A program made the position numbers and the translations under genes. Positions 12,601 to 24,999 of a stretch of DNA of 64,000 bases are shown in pieces (position 1 is the stretch's first letter; each line of letters opens with the position of its first letter). Below the pieces are notes generated by a model, which saw nothing but the letters and a program-made list of their open reading frames with translations, had not been told where the DNA came from and made no database searches. This stretch comes from Stratiolaelaps scimitus (lineage: Eukaryota; Arthropoda; Arachnida; Mesostigmata; Laelapidae): contig JABWDB010000011.1 of NCBI GenBank assembly GCA_019614645.1, positions 7,947,501-8,011,500 on the forward strand. The letters run 5' to 3'.

Positions 12601-14017
12601 TTCACTCCATTCGTTCGGCCTACTCTCAGCTGTCCCCCATGTGTGAATGTAACAAACCACAGCTCTGAACAGCTTCGGGCAGACTCTGCAATGAGAGACG
12701 ACCTGGCCGACTATGCCGTTCACGCCGTTGAAGTTCGCTTGAGTTTATTTCCACGGCGATATTCCTCTCGCAATAGTCAAGCGCTCAAGAGCATTAGTCA
12801 TACGCACGCCCCGGGGTCGGTCAGGAAATAGACGAGACGTCGCTTGTGTTCGGCTCTGTTCCTAGAAGAGGGGAGCGTCATCGGAGTCAGTTGGGGCGAC
12901 GCGTTTGTCCGCGGGCGAAGATCCTCATCGGATCTTCTCGATCTTCAAGAACGTGCTGAAGAGCTCTAACCAGAGGCGCATGCACACATCAACGACTGAG
13001 TGATCTTTGCGACGAGGTAATTCGAGGGAGACCTCTCTGAGCTGCGAACCCCTCTCTCCCGCCCTTTCACAATTAGCAACGAACTAATCACGCAGTAATC
13101 ATTGAATGATGAAAATTCAACCCTAATTCAAGAATATCAACAAATAGCAACTAGTAACATGCCGTGATTGTGTGACAATATATCAGAACAAGCTTGGGGC
13201 ACGATCGGCAGGATAGCATAGAGATAGTGTGTAAAGTTGTGTTGCTCATGTGTTATTGTCACAACGGCTGTCATTGCCTGCAATAAGCAGGCGGGGGAAG
13301 GGGCGCTTGATGCCACATGACGTCTTGCCGGGGGTGCTGCCAGCGAAGACAAACGCATCAGAGGGATATTATCTATATATATATATATATATATATCGAT
13401 GAGCATTGGATTGTATTCACATGACGACGTGTTTTTTTGCTTGACGATTGCTTATCGATCCCTGACGAGATAAGCAAACTGATAAATCTTACGGCTCGCG
13501 ATTGCACGGTACAAGCGCTCAAATGATAAACAGACCTTCCACTTTGTAGCGACTACGAGCCAACAAGCGAGTCTGCTACCGGTGCAGGTATCGCTATTAT
13601 AATTGGACTCAGGTCGGGTAGTGTTCGACCACTGTGCCTAGCTGGCGACCAGAGACGAAGCAGAGTCCCGTCCTTCTCGGAATCAATGGGACCCTGTAAG
13701 TGCGATGTAGCCACAGCTGATAAAATAGAATTGGGATAGAAATATTCGGCAAAACTCGCCAGCCAGTTGGATGGACGCCGAGAAATGGTTTGTGCCGGCA
13801 CCAAATATATAGTGTGTTAAATAATGCCATTGACCAGTTTCATGGTGGTTAAGTTAGCTCGCTACAGAGCACCGTGGCTGTTCCGCGAATTCCGCGACGT
13901 GCTGGTGAGGACATTAAATATGAGATCTTGAGCATTGTATAAACTGCTCTGTGTTCTTTTATTGGAAAGAAAATTTATTCAGTGTCTGTTACAGTCCGCA
14001 CCTCCATCCAACGTATC

Positions 14018-14053
<36 letters not shown>

Positions 14054-15170
14054 TAGATAGGTCGCGTTTGTTGTCAATGTCGAGTATCGCGTGTCGTCGG
14101 TTGGCCTCTGCTGATCTACGCATCGTGATCGACGCCGACGCTGTTTTTACTATGAACGTTGTGGAGGAGGGGGGGAAGTAGAGTCAGGGGAAGATATGGA
14201 CTCTCACCAGAGGATGGTGGTTTTAGCAGCAGGTCGAGGCCTTCTGTCGTCTACGTCGAACCCTCCCAGGCGCTGGATAGGCCCACTTCAATGGAGATTG
14301 TAATGTCTCTGGTGGCGCGTCCGTGCGTTGGAGCGGAGAAAAATGGGGGGAAGGGGCAGAGGAAAAAATACTCACTAATTACTACTGGATGCAGTTCGGA
14401 TCGCCAGACTCATATGCACATCATCAGTAGTACTAATTGTGGTGGCCCAATGCCCTGTGCCTAATTATATCCTGTACCTATTAAAAAGTCATGATTTATT
14501 TTCCGTTGAATTCAAGAACATCTGGCCACAAGGTTCGTCTGATTGCTTGGGGGGTTTGCAAACGTTGCGGGGGCCAGACTACCTGAAATTTCCCGAAAAC
14601 TGTGACATGAGCCGATTCTAGATCTGTCTGATAAATTCACCTGTGTACAACCATGTCCTCGTTGATCACCATTTCATATATGTTTGCATTTTATATTTAT
14701 TTATTTTAATAATAATAAAAATAATATTATAATAATAATAATAATAATTATTATTATTATTCTTTACTTTCGCTAATGGCCGAAGTATCGATCGGCGGGC
14801 TAAGCGATCGCTATCGAATTGGGTTAAGATGTTGATGAAGGCTTACCTTAAGGCCTCTAGGCTCTGGCTGTAAAAAGGCTTTTTTTTCTCGCACCGAACT
14901 TTTCAATGTGGTCCTAACGGCAATGGGAACTGTATATTGGGATAATCAGCTTCGTATAATTCAAACTGTCCTTAGAGGAATGCCATTGGTAACGTACTCG
15001 ACTTTAGGAAGGAGTCGATCAATGAGTAGACCAACGGGACTAGCTTGTTCTGAGGCCTCGCTGACCATTCACGCGAACCATTCAACAAGCTCTCAGTTAG
15101 TGCGAACAAGTCGATTCGAATCTCTTCCTGCCTGATCCAATAAAACAGCCTTACACTCAAAGTCTTATTT
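9690..15170. other. Non-coding stretch with microsatellites and a GC-rich patch
   Basis: No gene could be supported. A GC-rich patch lies at about 10290-10600. Microsatellites: CT at about 11979-12001, (AT)n at 12252-12271, 13374-13396 and 14019-14039 (followed by GA), and an AAT/ATT palindrome at 14703-14761. Confidence 0.45.
14703..14761. repeat. (AAT)n/(ATT)n self-complementary repeat
   Basis: An AAT-rich run changes polarity to ATT units, making a foldback. The same arrangement is seen at 60868-60916. Confidence 0.85.
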
Positions 15171-18060
15171 CGCGCGAAAATAGCTCTTCGGTGGTGAAAT
15201 CTCCCAAAATTTGTGACACGACCGACGCAGCCGTTTCCGGGGTCGGAGACGCCATCATGAAAGCGACACCAGTATATGAAAAACATCGTATAGAGAAGCA
15301 AAATTGATACCACCATTGTCCAGTGCCCTTTAATTGAAATTCACTGCGGGTGCAGGCTCAATCAACATCCATCTACACCTATCATTGCTGAAAGGTTCTA
15401 CCGTTGCCTGCGGGATGCGCAGGAGAATCACTGTATGATCGACCACCTTCAATTGAGTTTTGACACGATTCCCCTTTGGGAAGTGATTTGGACTCGCGGC
15501 AGCGGCAGTAGTACCACCAGCAGCACCACCAGCATCAACAAAAGATCAATCCTCAAAGCTACATAGACGTTTCTTGTCTTCCTGGCGTGGGTCCGCAGTT
15601 GATGACGGTGACCACAGCCCGCACGAATGTTTGTCCGGTGATGATAGCTCAGAAACTGACAGCAACCGGATACCCACTCGTGTGATCTATGGCCGAAGCA
15701 ATGGATATATCGTTGCCTTTGTAGACGTCGGTCGGGTCGATCGATTTGCCTCTCGTCCATTTGATTTCACTCGCACTCGGCATGCTTCATCATTCATTGA
15801 GCAATTGCATGCAATTCACTTGTAGGCGGCGGCGGCGTTGTTGTTGTTCTGTAGCTCAGTACGAAATGAAGATGTGGCTGCGCATCGAGCGTTGCATTAA
15901 CGACTATTCGTGAGAAACGAAAATGACAAGAAACGACTCTCCGGAAGGCGAACCTGGCCCCATAGCTAGATAAACACACAATTTCAGAGTTCAGCCGAGT
16001 TTGTCTTTCGTAACGAGAATGGACGTGACGCAGCAGGAGTAAAGCACAGACGCCGTATGCAGCGGCCTCGAAGAAGCGCTTGGGATAGCTGCGTGGCGTA
16101 AAACAAGTCGTAAGAAAGGCGGTCAGTTCGTCTCCTATCCATTCCACCATGCGGCACCATTCAGCTAAACGTTCAATCGCTACAAACCAATCGACCAATC
16201 TGACCTTAAATCGAGTATAGTGACATACCTTCGAGAGCGACAGTGATGAATCGACAGAGCTCGACAGCGCGAGTTCAATCCGCGACGGCCTCCTGATGAA
16301 TTCGACCAGAAATCGCACGAAACATTTGCCCGGTGATGAACACTGACCCAATGAGACACATCACCGCGGCACCTGTTCGCGGAACCTAAGGCCCGAGGCG
16401 TTCCTAGTGACGAGAAAGATTGCTCATATCTTAAGCGTTGTAGGGATTGCAGTTCGTCGTATACACTAATGAACATCTTCCACGTTTGATCTATGCTTGA
16501 CGGCCGCGCTAGATGGATACGGCCGCGTAAACGCGAAAATAGCTCACCGGTGATGATCTGTATAGTTACATGACCGGGCCAGCCATTTCCGGGCTAGGAG
16601 GCCAGGAATCGCAGTATACGAAAAAGCGCAACAAAGCAGAGATCGTACATAAAGTTTGACATTGGAAAGTACATCTCCGAGTATCATCGGCAATCCACAA
16701 CGGGGCTCAGTTGACAATTCCATCCTTTATTTAGCTATTGCCCTCATCGAAACGATCGAGTACGCCAACTCACGCTCGACAGCGACATCCATGCACGTCA
16801 GTTACATACATGTGGAGTGGTGAGTTCGATTTGCGAATCTTCGGCGGCGGAGGCGGTGGCCTCCTGATGAATTCGACCAAAAATCGCACGAAACATTTGC
16901 CCGGTGATGAACGCTCATACTATGAGACACAGCACCGTGGCACCTGTTCGTGGAACCTAAGGCCGTTGGGGACGGTTTTTCTTCCATGGTCGGCTAACTC
17001 AGCCACGCAGCGTAACGTAAGCATTTTGCAGCACTGGTGTTCAATGCGGATTGGATATGGGCGAATGCGGTCACGTGGCCAACGGCAATGGGATGAGCCG
17101 TGACTCGTCAATGGTCGCAGAATCAACCTGAAATAAGCACCACAACAAAGATCGAACTTGAAGTGTAAACGATGGTAAACGACCACGACTGTGGACGGGC
17201 AACTCCAACAATATGAAGAATATCATCAAACAGGCTGATATACCATGTTTCGCGTTTGTCGTTGTTGTATTCGTTGATGCGCCATGCACTTTTCTATCAT
17301 GCAGAGGAAAAAATTCAGACGACGGCAGATGGATACGGCCGCACGAACGCGAAAATAGCTCACCGGTGATGATTCGCATAGTTACATGACCGGGCCAGCC
17401 ATTTCCGGGCCAGGAGACCACGAATTGCCAAATATAAGACAAGCATATATTAGGGAGAGACAGATATTGATACACTATGCTATTTCGGGGCGTTCATTGA
17501 CTTTCACAACATGTGCATGCTCAATGACGACATCAGCATACCTTTTGCAGCATGCAATGCGAAAAAGCAATCCGAGATCAGTAGCTTTCAACCGTTTCGA
17601 CTTCCAGCATTGCGCTTAGACTACACGGCAGCAGCAGCACCAACAACTTACGCTCAATCGTCAAAGCTGCCTAGACTAGCTACTCCCTTGTCCTCCTGGC
17701 GTGGGTCCGTAGTTGATGACGGGGACCGCATCCCGCACGAATGTTTGTCCGGTGATGATGATTCAGAAATCGACATCGACCGGGTACCCACCCGTGCGAT
17801 CTGTGGCCCGAACGGACGAGCTCTCGACCATCGTTGACATACAACAGAATCCGGTCACTGTAATCTCTACGATTTGGCTTAAATGTGGCTACTTTTTCAC
17901 CGGCACTCGACATGCACTCCACCATTCATTGAACGATTGCATGCAATTTCCTTGTAGGCGTCGTTGTTGTTCTGTTGCTCAGTGACGAGATGAAGATCGC
18001 CGCATAATCGCACGAAGAGCCGCCCGGTGATGCGTCGAACGTTACATTAACAGGATGTCT
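15170..18060. repeat. Array of diverged modules sharing a CGCACGAA...CCGGTGATGA core
   Basis: The core CCGGTGATGA occurs at 15635, 16330, 16547, 16901, 17363 and 17749, with a variant at 18024 and a worn copy near 15188. In most copies a CGCACGAA-like sequence lies 7-15 bases upstream. Longer pairs are evident: about 390 bp at 15490-15880 versus 17620-18000, about 140 bp at 16250-16390 versus 16850-16985, and about 120 bp at 16505-16610 versus 17325-17430. Minus-strand reading shows a recurring ITG-x-x-F pattern, but stops interrupt some copies (TGA in both long copies), so a coding role is unlikely. Confidence 0.75.
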
Positions 18061-18536
18061 ATTCGTTGGAATACATTGCATTCGAATATCATGAACAAAA
18101 ACGACTTTCCGCACAAGAGAGCCTAGCTGGCGGAGCTGCCAGCGTCATCATGCTTTTGAGCAACTGGTGCGAAATGACGGCTACAACTATCATATAGATT
18201 TGTCGACAAAAAAAGCGAGATCGCCCTCTCAGCATCGGTGAGTGCTGTGCTGATCAAAGATCGATATCTTGTATAACTGCAAGGCGAGCATGCCTGAGAT
18301 AACCCCCCTGTGAACCGCTGGACCAAAGTCAACAACCAATCGAGATCATAACTGAATTGCACGGCGATGACGACGCAAGCGCTTGCTGGTAGATCGCACG
18401 TGATGAGCGAGCCAGCAAGTTAGGACCGTAATTGGCCTAGCCGCTGTAGATTGGGTTCATGCCGACCAGGCAGGCCCTCCCCATTCCGTTGGATCACTTA
18501 CCTGAATTGACGGGTGCCTGCGGACGATGTCTGCCA

Positions 18537-18601
18537 AGGCCGCAAGCGTGAGTGTGGTTCTAGTCACCGAATTTATTGCACAATGCTCCAGAGACCCACC
18601 C
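18537..18601 (+). repeat. Short inverted-repeat element, copy 1
   Basis: Starts GCGTGAGTGTGGTTCTAGTC and ends with a diverged complement (CCCACCCACG). Same layout as the copies near 19175 and 19446. Confidence 0.4.
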
Positions 18602-19174
18602 ACGGACGCGGCACTCAAGCGATTTTGCCCGCCTCGTTCGGGTCGGCGATGAACATCTGCACGGTATCAACTGTGTATGCAGTTGAAGGACAGATACGAT
18701 GTAGATATATTTCTCAGACACGTTTCCTGTACCACAGAACAGGAAGAACCTCGGACTCGATCAGAAGCTAACGCGTCCGACACATGTTGCAATTACAGCG
18801 TGCTAACGCATATCATGCGAGCGCCGTTTTGTCAGATGAGGTCGCTCGGCGTTTCCCGATACGTTTCGTGTTCTAGAACACCGAAATGGCGGCCGGGTAT
18901 CTACTAAATGTCCCGGGCTGACTCGCAGCCAATATTCAACGTTGAGAAGCAACAACATTCAAAGGGGGTTAGGCGGCCCGTATCAACCAACGGCAATAGA
19001 TTACATAGTCCCCTGTGAAGATATCGCGTTGAGCTGATGGGCGTATCTCTCGATTTCACGGGAACAAACCGGATGCATGCAACTCATTCAAGTACCATTC
19101 GCTTCGGCGTACGAGGACGCTGAGTGGAGGACCACAATAGCAATGACGCTCGCTCGCTGAATGTGAAGGCCGCT

Positions 19175-19240
19175 CCCGTGAGTGAGTTCCTAGTCATTGA
19201 GGACAACGAAGCACAGTGCACCAAAAATCCACTCACGAGT
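19175..19240 (+). repeat. Short inverted-repeat element, copy 2
   Basis: Starts CGTGAGTGAGTTCCTAGTCA and ends CACTCACG, so the ends are complementary. It also contains a GCACCAAAAA segment like that of copy 3. Confidence 0.5.
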
Positions 19241-19445
19241 GCGAGCTTCGACAAGTGCGAAGTGTCAAACAGCATGCTTTCGCCAGGTGCCTCATTGGTG
19301 TGAGCTGTGTGTACATGAGCGTTCAGCTAGAATTGAACGACAAGCCGAATTGACGAGATCAAAATTGAGTTCGAAAGAAGTTCCACTTCGTTTTCGAACT
19401 TACCCCTCCTGTCGTCCGTGATCGTTGAGTTATACACTCTGGCAC

Positions 19446-19507
19446 CGCGTGAGTGTTGTTCTAGTCATGACGTAACGGGGACACGCACCAGAAGAACACT
19501 CACGTGC
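19446..19507 (+). repeat. Short inverted-repeat element, copy 3
   Basis: Ends CGTGAGTGTTGTTCT and AGAAGAACACTCACG are complementary over 15 bases with one mismatch, about 60 bp overall. Best-preserved copy. Confidence 0.6.
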
Positions 19508-19519
19508 GCTAAAGTGAAC

Positions 19520-22500
19520 GGCGTGAGTCACTGACCGAGACTCCTGAAGGAGAAGCCCTGCACAGTCGGCTTCCAGCGTGAGGACTCACTCGGAGACCTG
19601 CAAGGCGGGACCTGCAAAGGCAAATTGGTTAGATACTGAGCGGAGGCAGGGGAGCGTTGTGTTTACACCCGACATTTGTCCCGTACACCTTAAGCATACG
19701 CGTGCGTGTGACACCGCTCGAATGATGGCTGAGGGGCAACAGGGCGGGAGCTCGAGGCGGGTTAGGTTAGGCACATAGCGATGGATATCCCGTCCAATGT
19801 CCACAAGGGAAATGGTGCTGACCTCGTCCCAACTCGTTCTTAGTGCGGTCGCCCGCTGCTAGATACCCAGCAACGAGTCGCAGGTTTCTGTCAAAGATAC
19901 CAGGGGGGAAACGGCTTTTCTTGTTTGTCAGACCACTAGCGGAACAGCCGACATTTCCACGGACAACACGGGAACGCCAAGAGAGCTGACGTCTTAGGCA
20001 GTAGCCGCCGTCGCTGTTGTTGTCGTCGTTGCGGGAACCGGCGTCCGGGGAGCTGAGCGGACAGAAACATTCATGTCGTGGGTATATGGGAACATTCGAG
20101 AAAAGGAAGCACATGAAAGTTGCCGCAGGCATCGTCGCCGTGACACTGTTCACGTAAGGATCTGCTATACCTCGCTGCTTGATGGTCAAACATCTGAGGA
20201 GCGCAAAGGAGCCATCAGCGACAAAAAAAAAAACAGACTTCAATTGGTGTCGACAGCCGTTCACTCGTAGCAGGTTAACAAGCAGATCGACGAAAGTGAC
20301 CACTTTTGATACTTTATCAACACAGGGACATGGCAGAGGCCACTCGCGAAGACTGGGGAACGGTCAACCCGATTTGAAAGGCGCACGGGTGTAGTGAGCT
20401 GTCTATTGATGAATCACTGCTTCAGTGGTGGTGGATGGGGACATCCTTGAACGGTCATCAAAGCTGATAACAGCTGATATCGTGATGTTGATAGAAGGGA
20501 GGAGGCCAAGCGTTGGGATTACCGGATTAGCTATATGACTCCGCGAAGAAACTCGGAAGCCAAAACCTTGATGGGCGACATCGTTGTGGCGGGAAATGCG
20601 ACGTCGCATTGACGGGAGATGGCTGGCGGACGTCATAAACCGAGGCGCGTTTAAAAGACGCTGCAGCCGTTTAGCTCCGGTAGGAGCGAAACTCGGGGGC
20701 ATGTTAAGAGGCTCAGAGTGGAGGGCGACATCCAGTGGTCGCAGAGGTGGAAATTAGCAGTGCCGAGAGGATCATTAACTGATGATCAAGCTGACAATTT
20801 GACAAGGGTCGGTAAGTCACAGTCATATGCCATTCTCGGTTCCAACAGATTGAACTCTGTTCTCACTTGCAGGCTAGGGAGACTCACCTCTCCAACAAAT
20901 CAATCAAGGGGTGGCTAGCTCCAGCCAAATGCCTGTAGTGCATGAAAATAAACTAGCACTCGACGAGAGATGATCACTTCACCACGTTGCTGGTTCGTTG
21001 GCGGATCCGTCCGACTCGGTAGGTTGGTTAGGATCCGTGCTCGGTCGCGATCCGGTCGCGATCCGTGCTCGATTCGAGTGTGTACACTGATGGTGGTTCC
21101 AGATCGGTGTTTTATACCGACTTGAGGATAGGTCCGCCCCCGATCTCCTCTCCGATCTCGGACCGGGGTTATCGAGGCGCCACCTGAGTGAGGGCTAAGC
21201 AGATCTTCCCCGAGTTCGAGGCGGCAGCAACCAGCACCAGCAACAACAAGCACCATAGATTGGGGCTCAAACAATAACTAGCATATGCAGACCTGGCTCT
21301 GCGTACCCCCCCCCCGCAACCTTCTTGGGCCGAAAGTTTTGGCGAGTTTTGCTCTGTCAGCTCTGCATCTCTGGGATTAGAATCTGCTTAAGACAAAGCT
21401 GCAAGCAGAAAGAGAGAGAGAGCGCTCGTTTTCACGGAGCTCACGGTCATCGAAGCTCGTTGTGCGACTGACTAGTGCACTGTGTGGAGGCTCGAAGTCG
21501 GAAATATTCTTTGAACCATCCACCTACCTGCTCCCATAGGATGGAAAGCTAGATATGCTCATTTCTGCTCAGATCCGTGTTTAAAGTTTGGTTTAAACGA
21601 GCTTCAAGCTTGCAACATCAAATGCACCAAAGGGGGTGCCGTGCGGTGTGAATGTCGCATCTGATATGCAGAAACCTCTGCCTGTACTTCAATGAAGACA
21701 CGTTGAAGGGCATTGCAAGGCATATATCTGTCTGTACCGGGGGGGCAGCTGTCTAACTCGTTTCGTAGGCAGGAGCGGTGGATTAGTAAATGCGTATGCG
21801 GGCGTCTACCTCACAATATACAATGCATATACAAACACAGGCCAATATCTACATAGCGCGCTGACCAACTAGGTGAAGTCGGCGTTCAAGAAACGAGACT
21901 TCCTGCAGAAATAGCGGAAGAGCGGTAGGCGCATACGTGAAACAAGGTCTTCCCTTGCCAATATGCCAAAGGTTTTCGGGCTGACTCTCAGCCAACATTT
22001 AACGTCCACGGTAACTGACAATAGTGCGTGAGAATCTAGCCAGTTCTGTTCAGCTCAATCTAACAGATGCAACTTCCTAACAGAACAACGAAAAGCATAG
22101 CACATTTTTCGACGGAACAGTTACGGCCCAAAAATGCCCTAGCGCCATTTACAACTTTTCATAAACACATAGTGCAACATTATCGTGAATAGTCCTTCGC
22201 TGTCGTTATATCGGATGTAATTTGCGTGCTAATAATTCACTCGGCACCAAAGCACATTATGGGGGGGAGGTTGGCGCTTTCGTTCATATCGTCGTTGGCC
22301 AGAGAGCTCTTCTCCAATGAATTCGGTGTGGCTATTGTTTCCGAGGGCGACCATCTAAATTAGCTCGGAAATATCAACAATACACCGTTTATGCCATCGT
22401 TTAAAGGCAATACAAAGCCCAAGCGTGAATAAGGCTCGTCGATTCTTGCCAATGTCTTCATTATCTTGATGAGGCAGACTTGCTATTGAAGAACGACTAT

Positions 22501-23580
22501 GCTTTTCTACTGACCCGCTCCCTTCCCTGCGTGAGTAGTACTATCCATCACGAGAAGGTTCCCGTATGCTGGTGGCGACAGGCCGCCCAATTCTCGTTGG
22601 TAGGGCGCTGTTCTGCTTGGTACTATACCGGTAAACATGTTTATCATTTCGCTGAGCGGCGATTTGGCGAAGAACAATATTCCAATAGGTGTTTTTTTTT
22701 GTTTTTAACCTTCAACAGAATTCAAACCAGAGCCTTTCGGTGAGCCTTTCGCGCACAGGAAATCGCGGTGCAAATTGCAGTCGCTGTCGACCGTCCGTTG
22801 CGTTTCGTAGCCGCTGACGCGGAAAGTTCGCGTGAGCCAAGCGCTTTTAGAATTTCGTCTCGCCGAGCGAAAGAGAACACATTCTTAGTGGGAGTGCACT
22901 AAAAACAACAACAACGTGCATAGCTGGATTAATTTCCACTGGCGTGTTGTCTATACAAGCGTGCCGAAATCGACTTCCGATGAGCCTTCAGGCGGACGTG
23001 AGACCCCCGCGAGTGAATGCTATTCTGTCAATTTTGCAGCTAATCAATCGCTCAGCAAAGTTATCTTCTGAAGCCCTATCCCAGCTACACGCTCTCCTGA
23101 CAATGCCAGACAACGTACGGACCCGAATGTCGATATTAAACGAGGCAAAGCACACAATAAGAAATATATAAGACACGAATTGAACGCGCTCGAAATCGTT
23201 CTACGGTGTGGCCGCTGACTCGCCTCCTGTGCTCAGCTCGAGCTGTTAGCCTCAGCTGTTCGTTGCATTCGAACCTCTAACCCGTTGTGTTTGCCGTTGA
23301 ATGTATTCTCGCACATAGAAATTCGAGCTTGAATTTTGGTCGGCTTGACAAAATACAAACATCACGCACAGCATTTTAGCCACAGGACGGGTGAATTGTC
23401 TGTGCTGCCTCGTCTTTCGAAATTATTTCTTTTGATTAAATGAATTCTATTCACGTGGTGACTTACTTCCGAAAATTAGATTCCGCATAGAATATATACA
23501 GCACGCACCTGACTGAAAAGTGTAAGATTCTGTGTAAGAACGCCAAAAAAAAATTATACATATATATATATATAAAAACA
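19520..23580. other. Non-coding stretch
   Basis: No recognisable gene on either strand. It contains one copy of the dispersed hairpin-ended repeat at 21977-22012, a C-run near 21307 and GA repeats near 21410. Confidence 0.45.
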
Positions 23581-23805
23581 ACAGACCGGCACCGAACGGC
23601 GGAGCCGGCAGAGCCACCAATCCTGCTGGCCTGCGAGCTTAGCTAGCTCCGAGTGAATTTACGCTGACAGCGCCGGCGGATCGCGCCAGCTAAACGTAGG
23701 TCTGCGATCGGGAACCGGCCCGCTGAGACGTTGCGGTCTCTGCATGACTGATCCGGTGTTGGCGCAGTGTCCCGTTGAGCCCCGGACACAAAACACAGCA
23801 CCGGC

Positions 23806-23871
23806 ATGGCCAATATACGACAGCCTTATTGGCTAGGGGACGATACAGATTTGGATCGATGCATCGATGAG
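23806..23871 (+). CDS. Candidate short first coding exon, product unknown
   Basis: ATG at 23806 opens 22 codons (MANIRQPYWLGDDTDLDRCI, then Asp-Glu) ending GAG|GTGAGT, a strong splice donor in phase 0. The 220 bases upstream (23580-23805) are GC-rich, as expected of a promoter and 5' UTR. Any downstream exon could not be identified in the next several kilobases, so the partner exons may lie beyond a very long intron. I do not recognise the peptide. It could also be a chance ORF. Confidence 0.33.
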
Positions 23872-24796
23872 GTGAGTTGAATCTCTCTCTATCTCTCGCT
23901 TCGTAGCCGTTGTTCCCTATGTGATAATCGACTTTGGCCGAGGAGACAATGAACCATTGGGTATTCTTACTACGAAGAGATTTCTGTCAACGATTGCGCA
24001 GAACTGGAGAGATTGACGGATCCAGCCTGCTCGGGAAGTTACTTAAGCCGTCTTAACGCGAGGCTAACCAAGGCGTATGACGATGTCGAGGGACACGGTT
24101 CTGTGCAATCTTTCGATTTCACATTTGTTTCTTTTTCAGTAAATACACACTTTGGTGGTCACGTTTGCTTCAAATGGATGAACCAATGACGTGAATGCCA
24201 GTCCTACGATAGGAGTTTCAGAACAAAAATTGACAGATTCGTCACTCGCTCCCTATGAGATCGGCGAAGCGAGTTACGAGGTCTTGTACTTGGGAGGTGG
24301 GGGTGTATTGATAATTGGGTTATGCGTGGCCCAAATCGAAAGATTCCCCTCAGAGGAAACGCCTCAGTTCGGTCTAACCGCTAACACCAATGAGCTGAAG
24401 AGGGCACCCCACAAATTTAACAGTGTCGATCTGCAATAGAAGTTTAGTAGAAACAATGTTCGTTCGTTATTGTTTATTTCGTTGCTATTAATTAGGTTTT
24501 GGATAACTCCGTGCGCGGTAGCCCTTAATTAATTGCCGGCGCACACGACACAGTGGGCAGGAGAAATGATAGAACTACGAATCTAATTGAAATAGCATGA
24601 TCTATTTATCTAATTCAAGTGAATCCTTAATATATGTTATTACAGCCACCCGCTACCAATGTAAACCGTGTAAACAGTAGCCGAACATACATGACTCCTT
24701 CCAATCAATGTTGGCCACCAACAAGCTTATGACTAACCGATATTCATTGGACTCGATTTCGACATGAATCAGCCTTGATTGACCTGCGACGACAGG

Positions 24797-24822
<26 letters not shown>
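24797..24822. repeat. Poly(T) tract, 26 bases
   Basis: Uninterrupted T run. It could be the poly(A) tail of a retroposed copy on the minus strand, but no body is recognised beside it. Confidence 0.9.
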
Positions 24823-24827
<5 letters not shown>

Positions 24828-24941
24828 TCTCGAATCTTCAAGTTAAGGGACATTTGTCAGCTGAGATACATTTCTACTCAAATGTCGAATCTGATTAGTC
24901 TGAAAGCTGAACAATAAGCCGAGCCTACAATAGAGGCCACC

Positions 24942-24999
24942 ACATTGTAAAATTGCAGCTCCTTTAATAAACCAATAAAGCCTTTACCTTTACCTCTTA
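24942..24999 (+). mobile_element. Truncated SINE family 1 copy (3' end only)
   Basis: Has CATTGTAAAATTGCAGCTCC, AATAAACCAATAAAGCC and a (CCTTTA)n tail. It is nearly identical to 62090-62147, and the tRNA-like head is missing. Confidence 0.75.

Noticed and set aside
15794..16351. 185-codon minus-strand ORF with hydrophobic segments
   Set aside because: Lies inside the repeated-module array; the matching modules at 17.7 and 16.9 kb do not preserve the frame.
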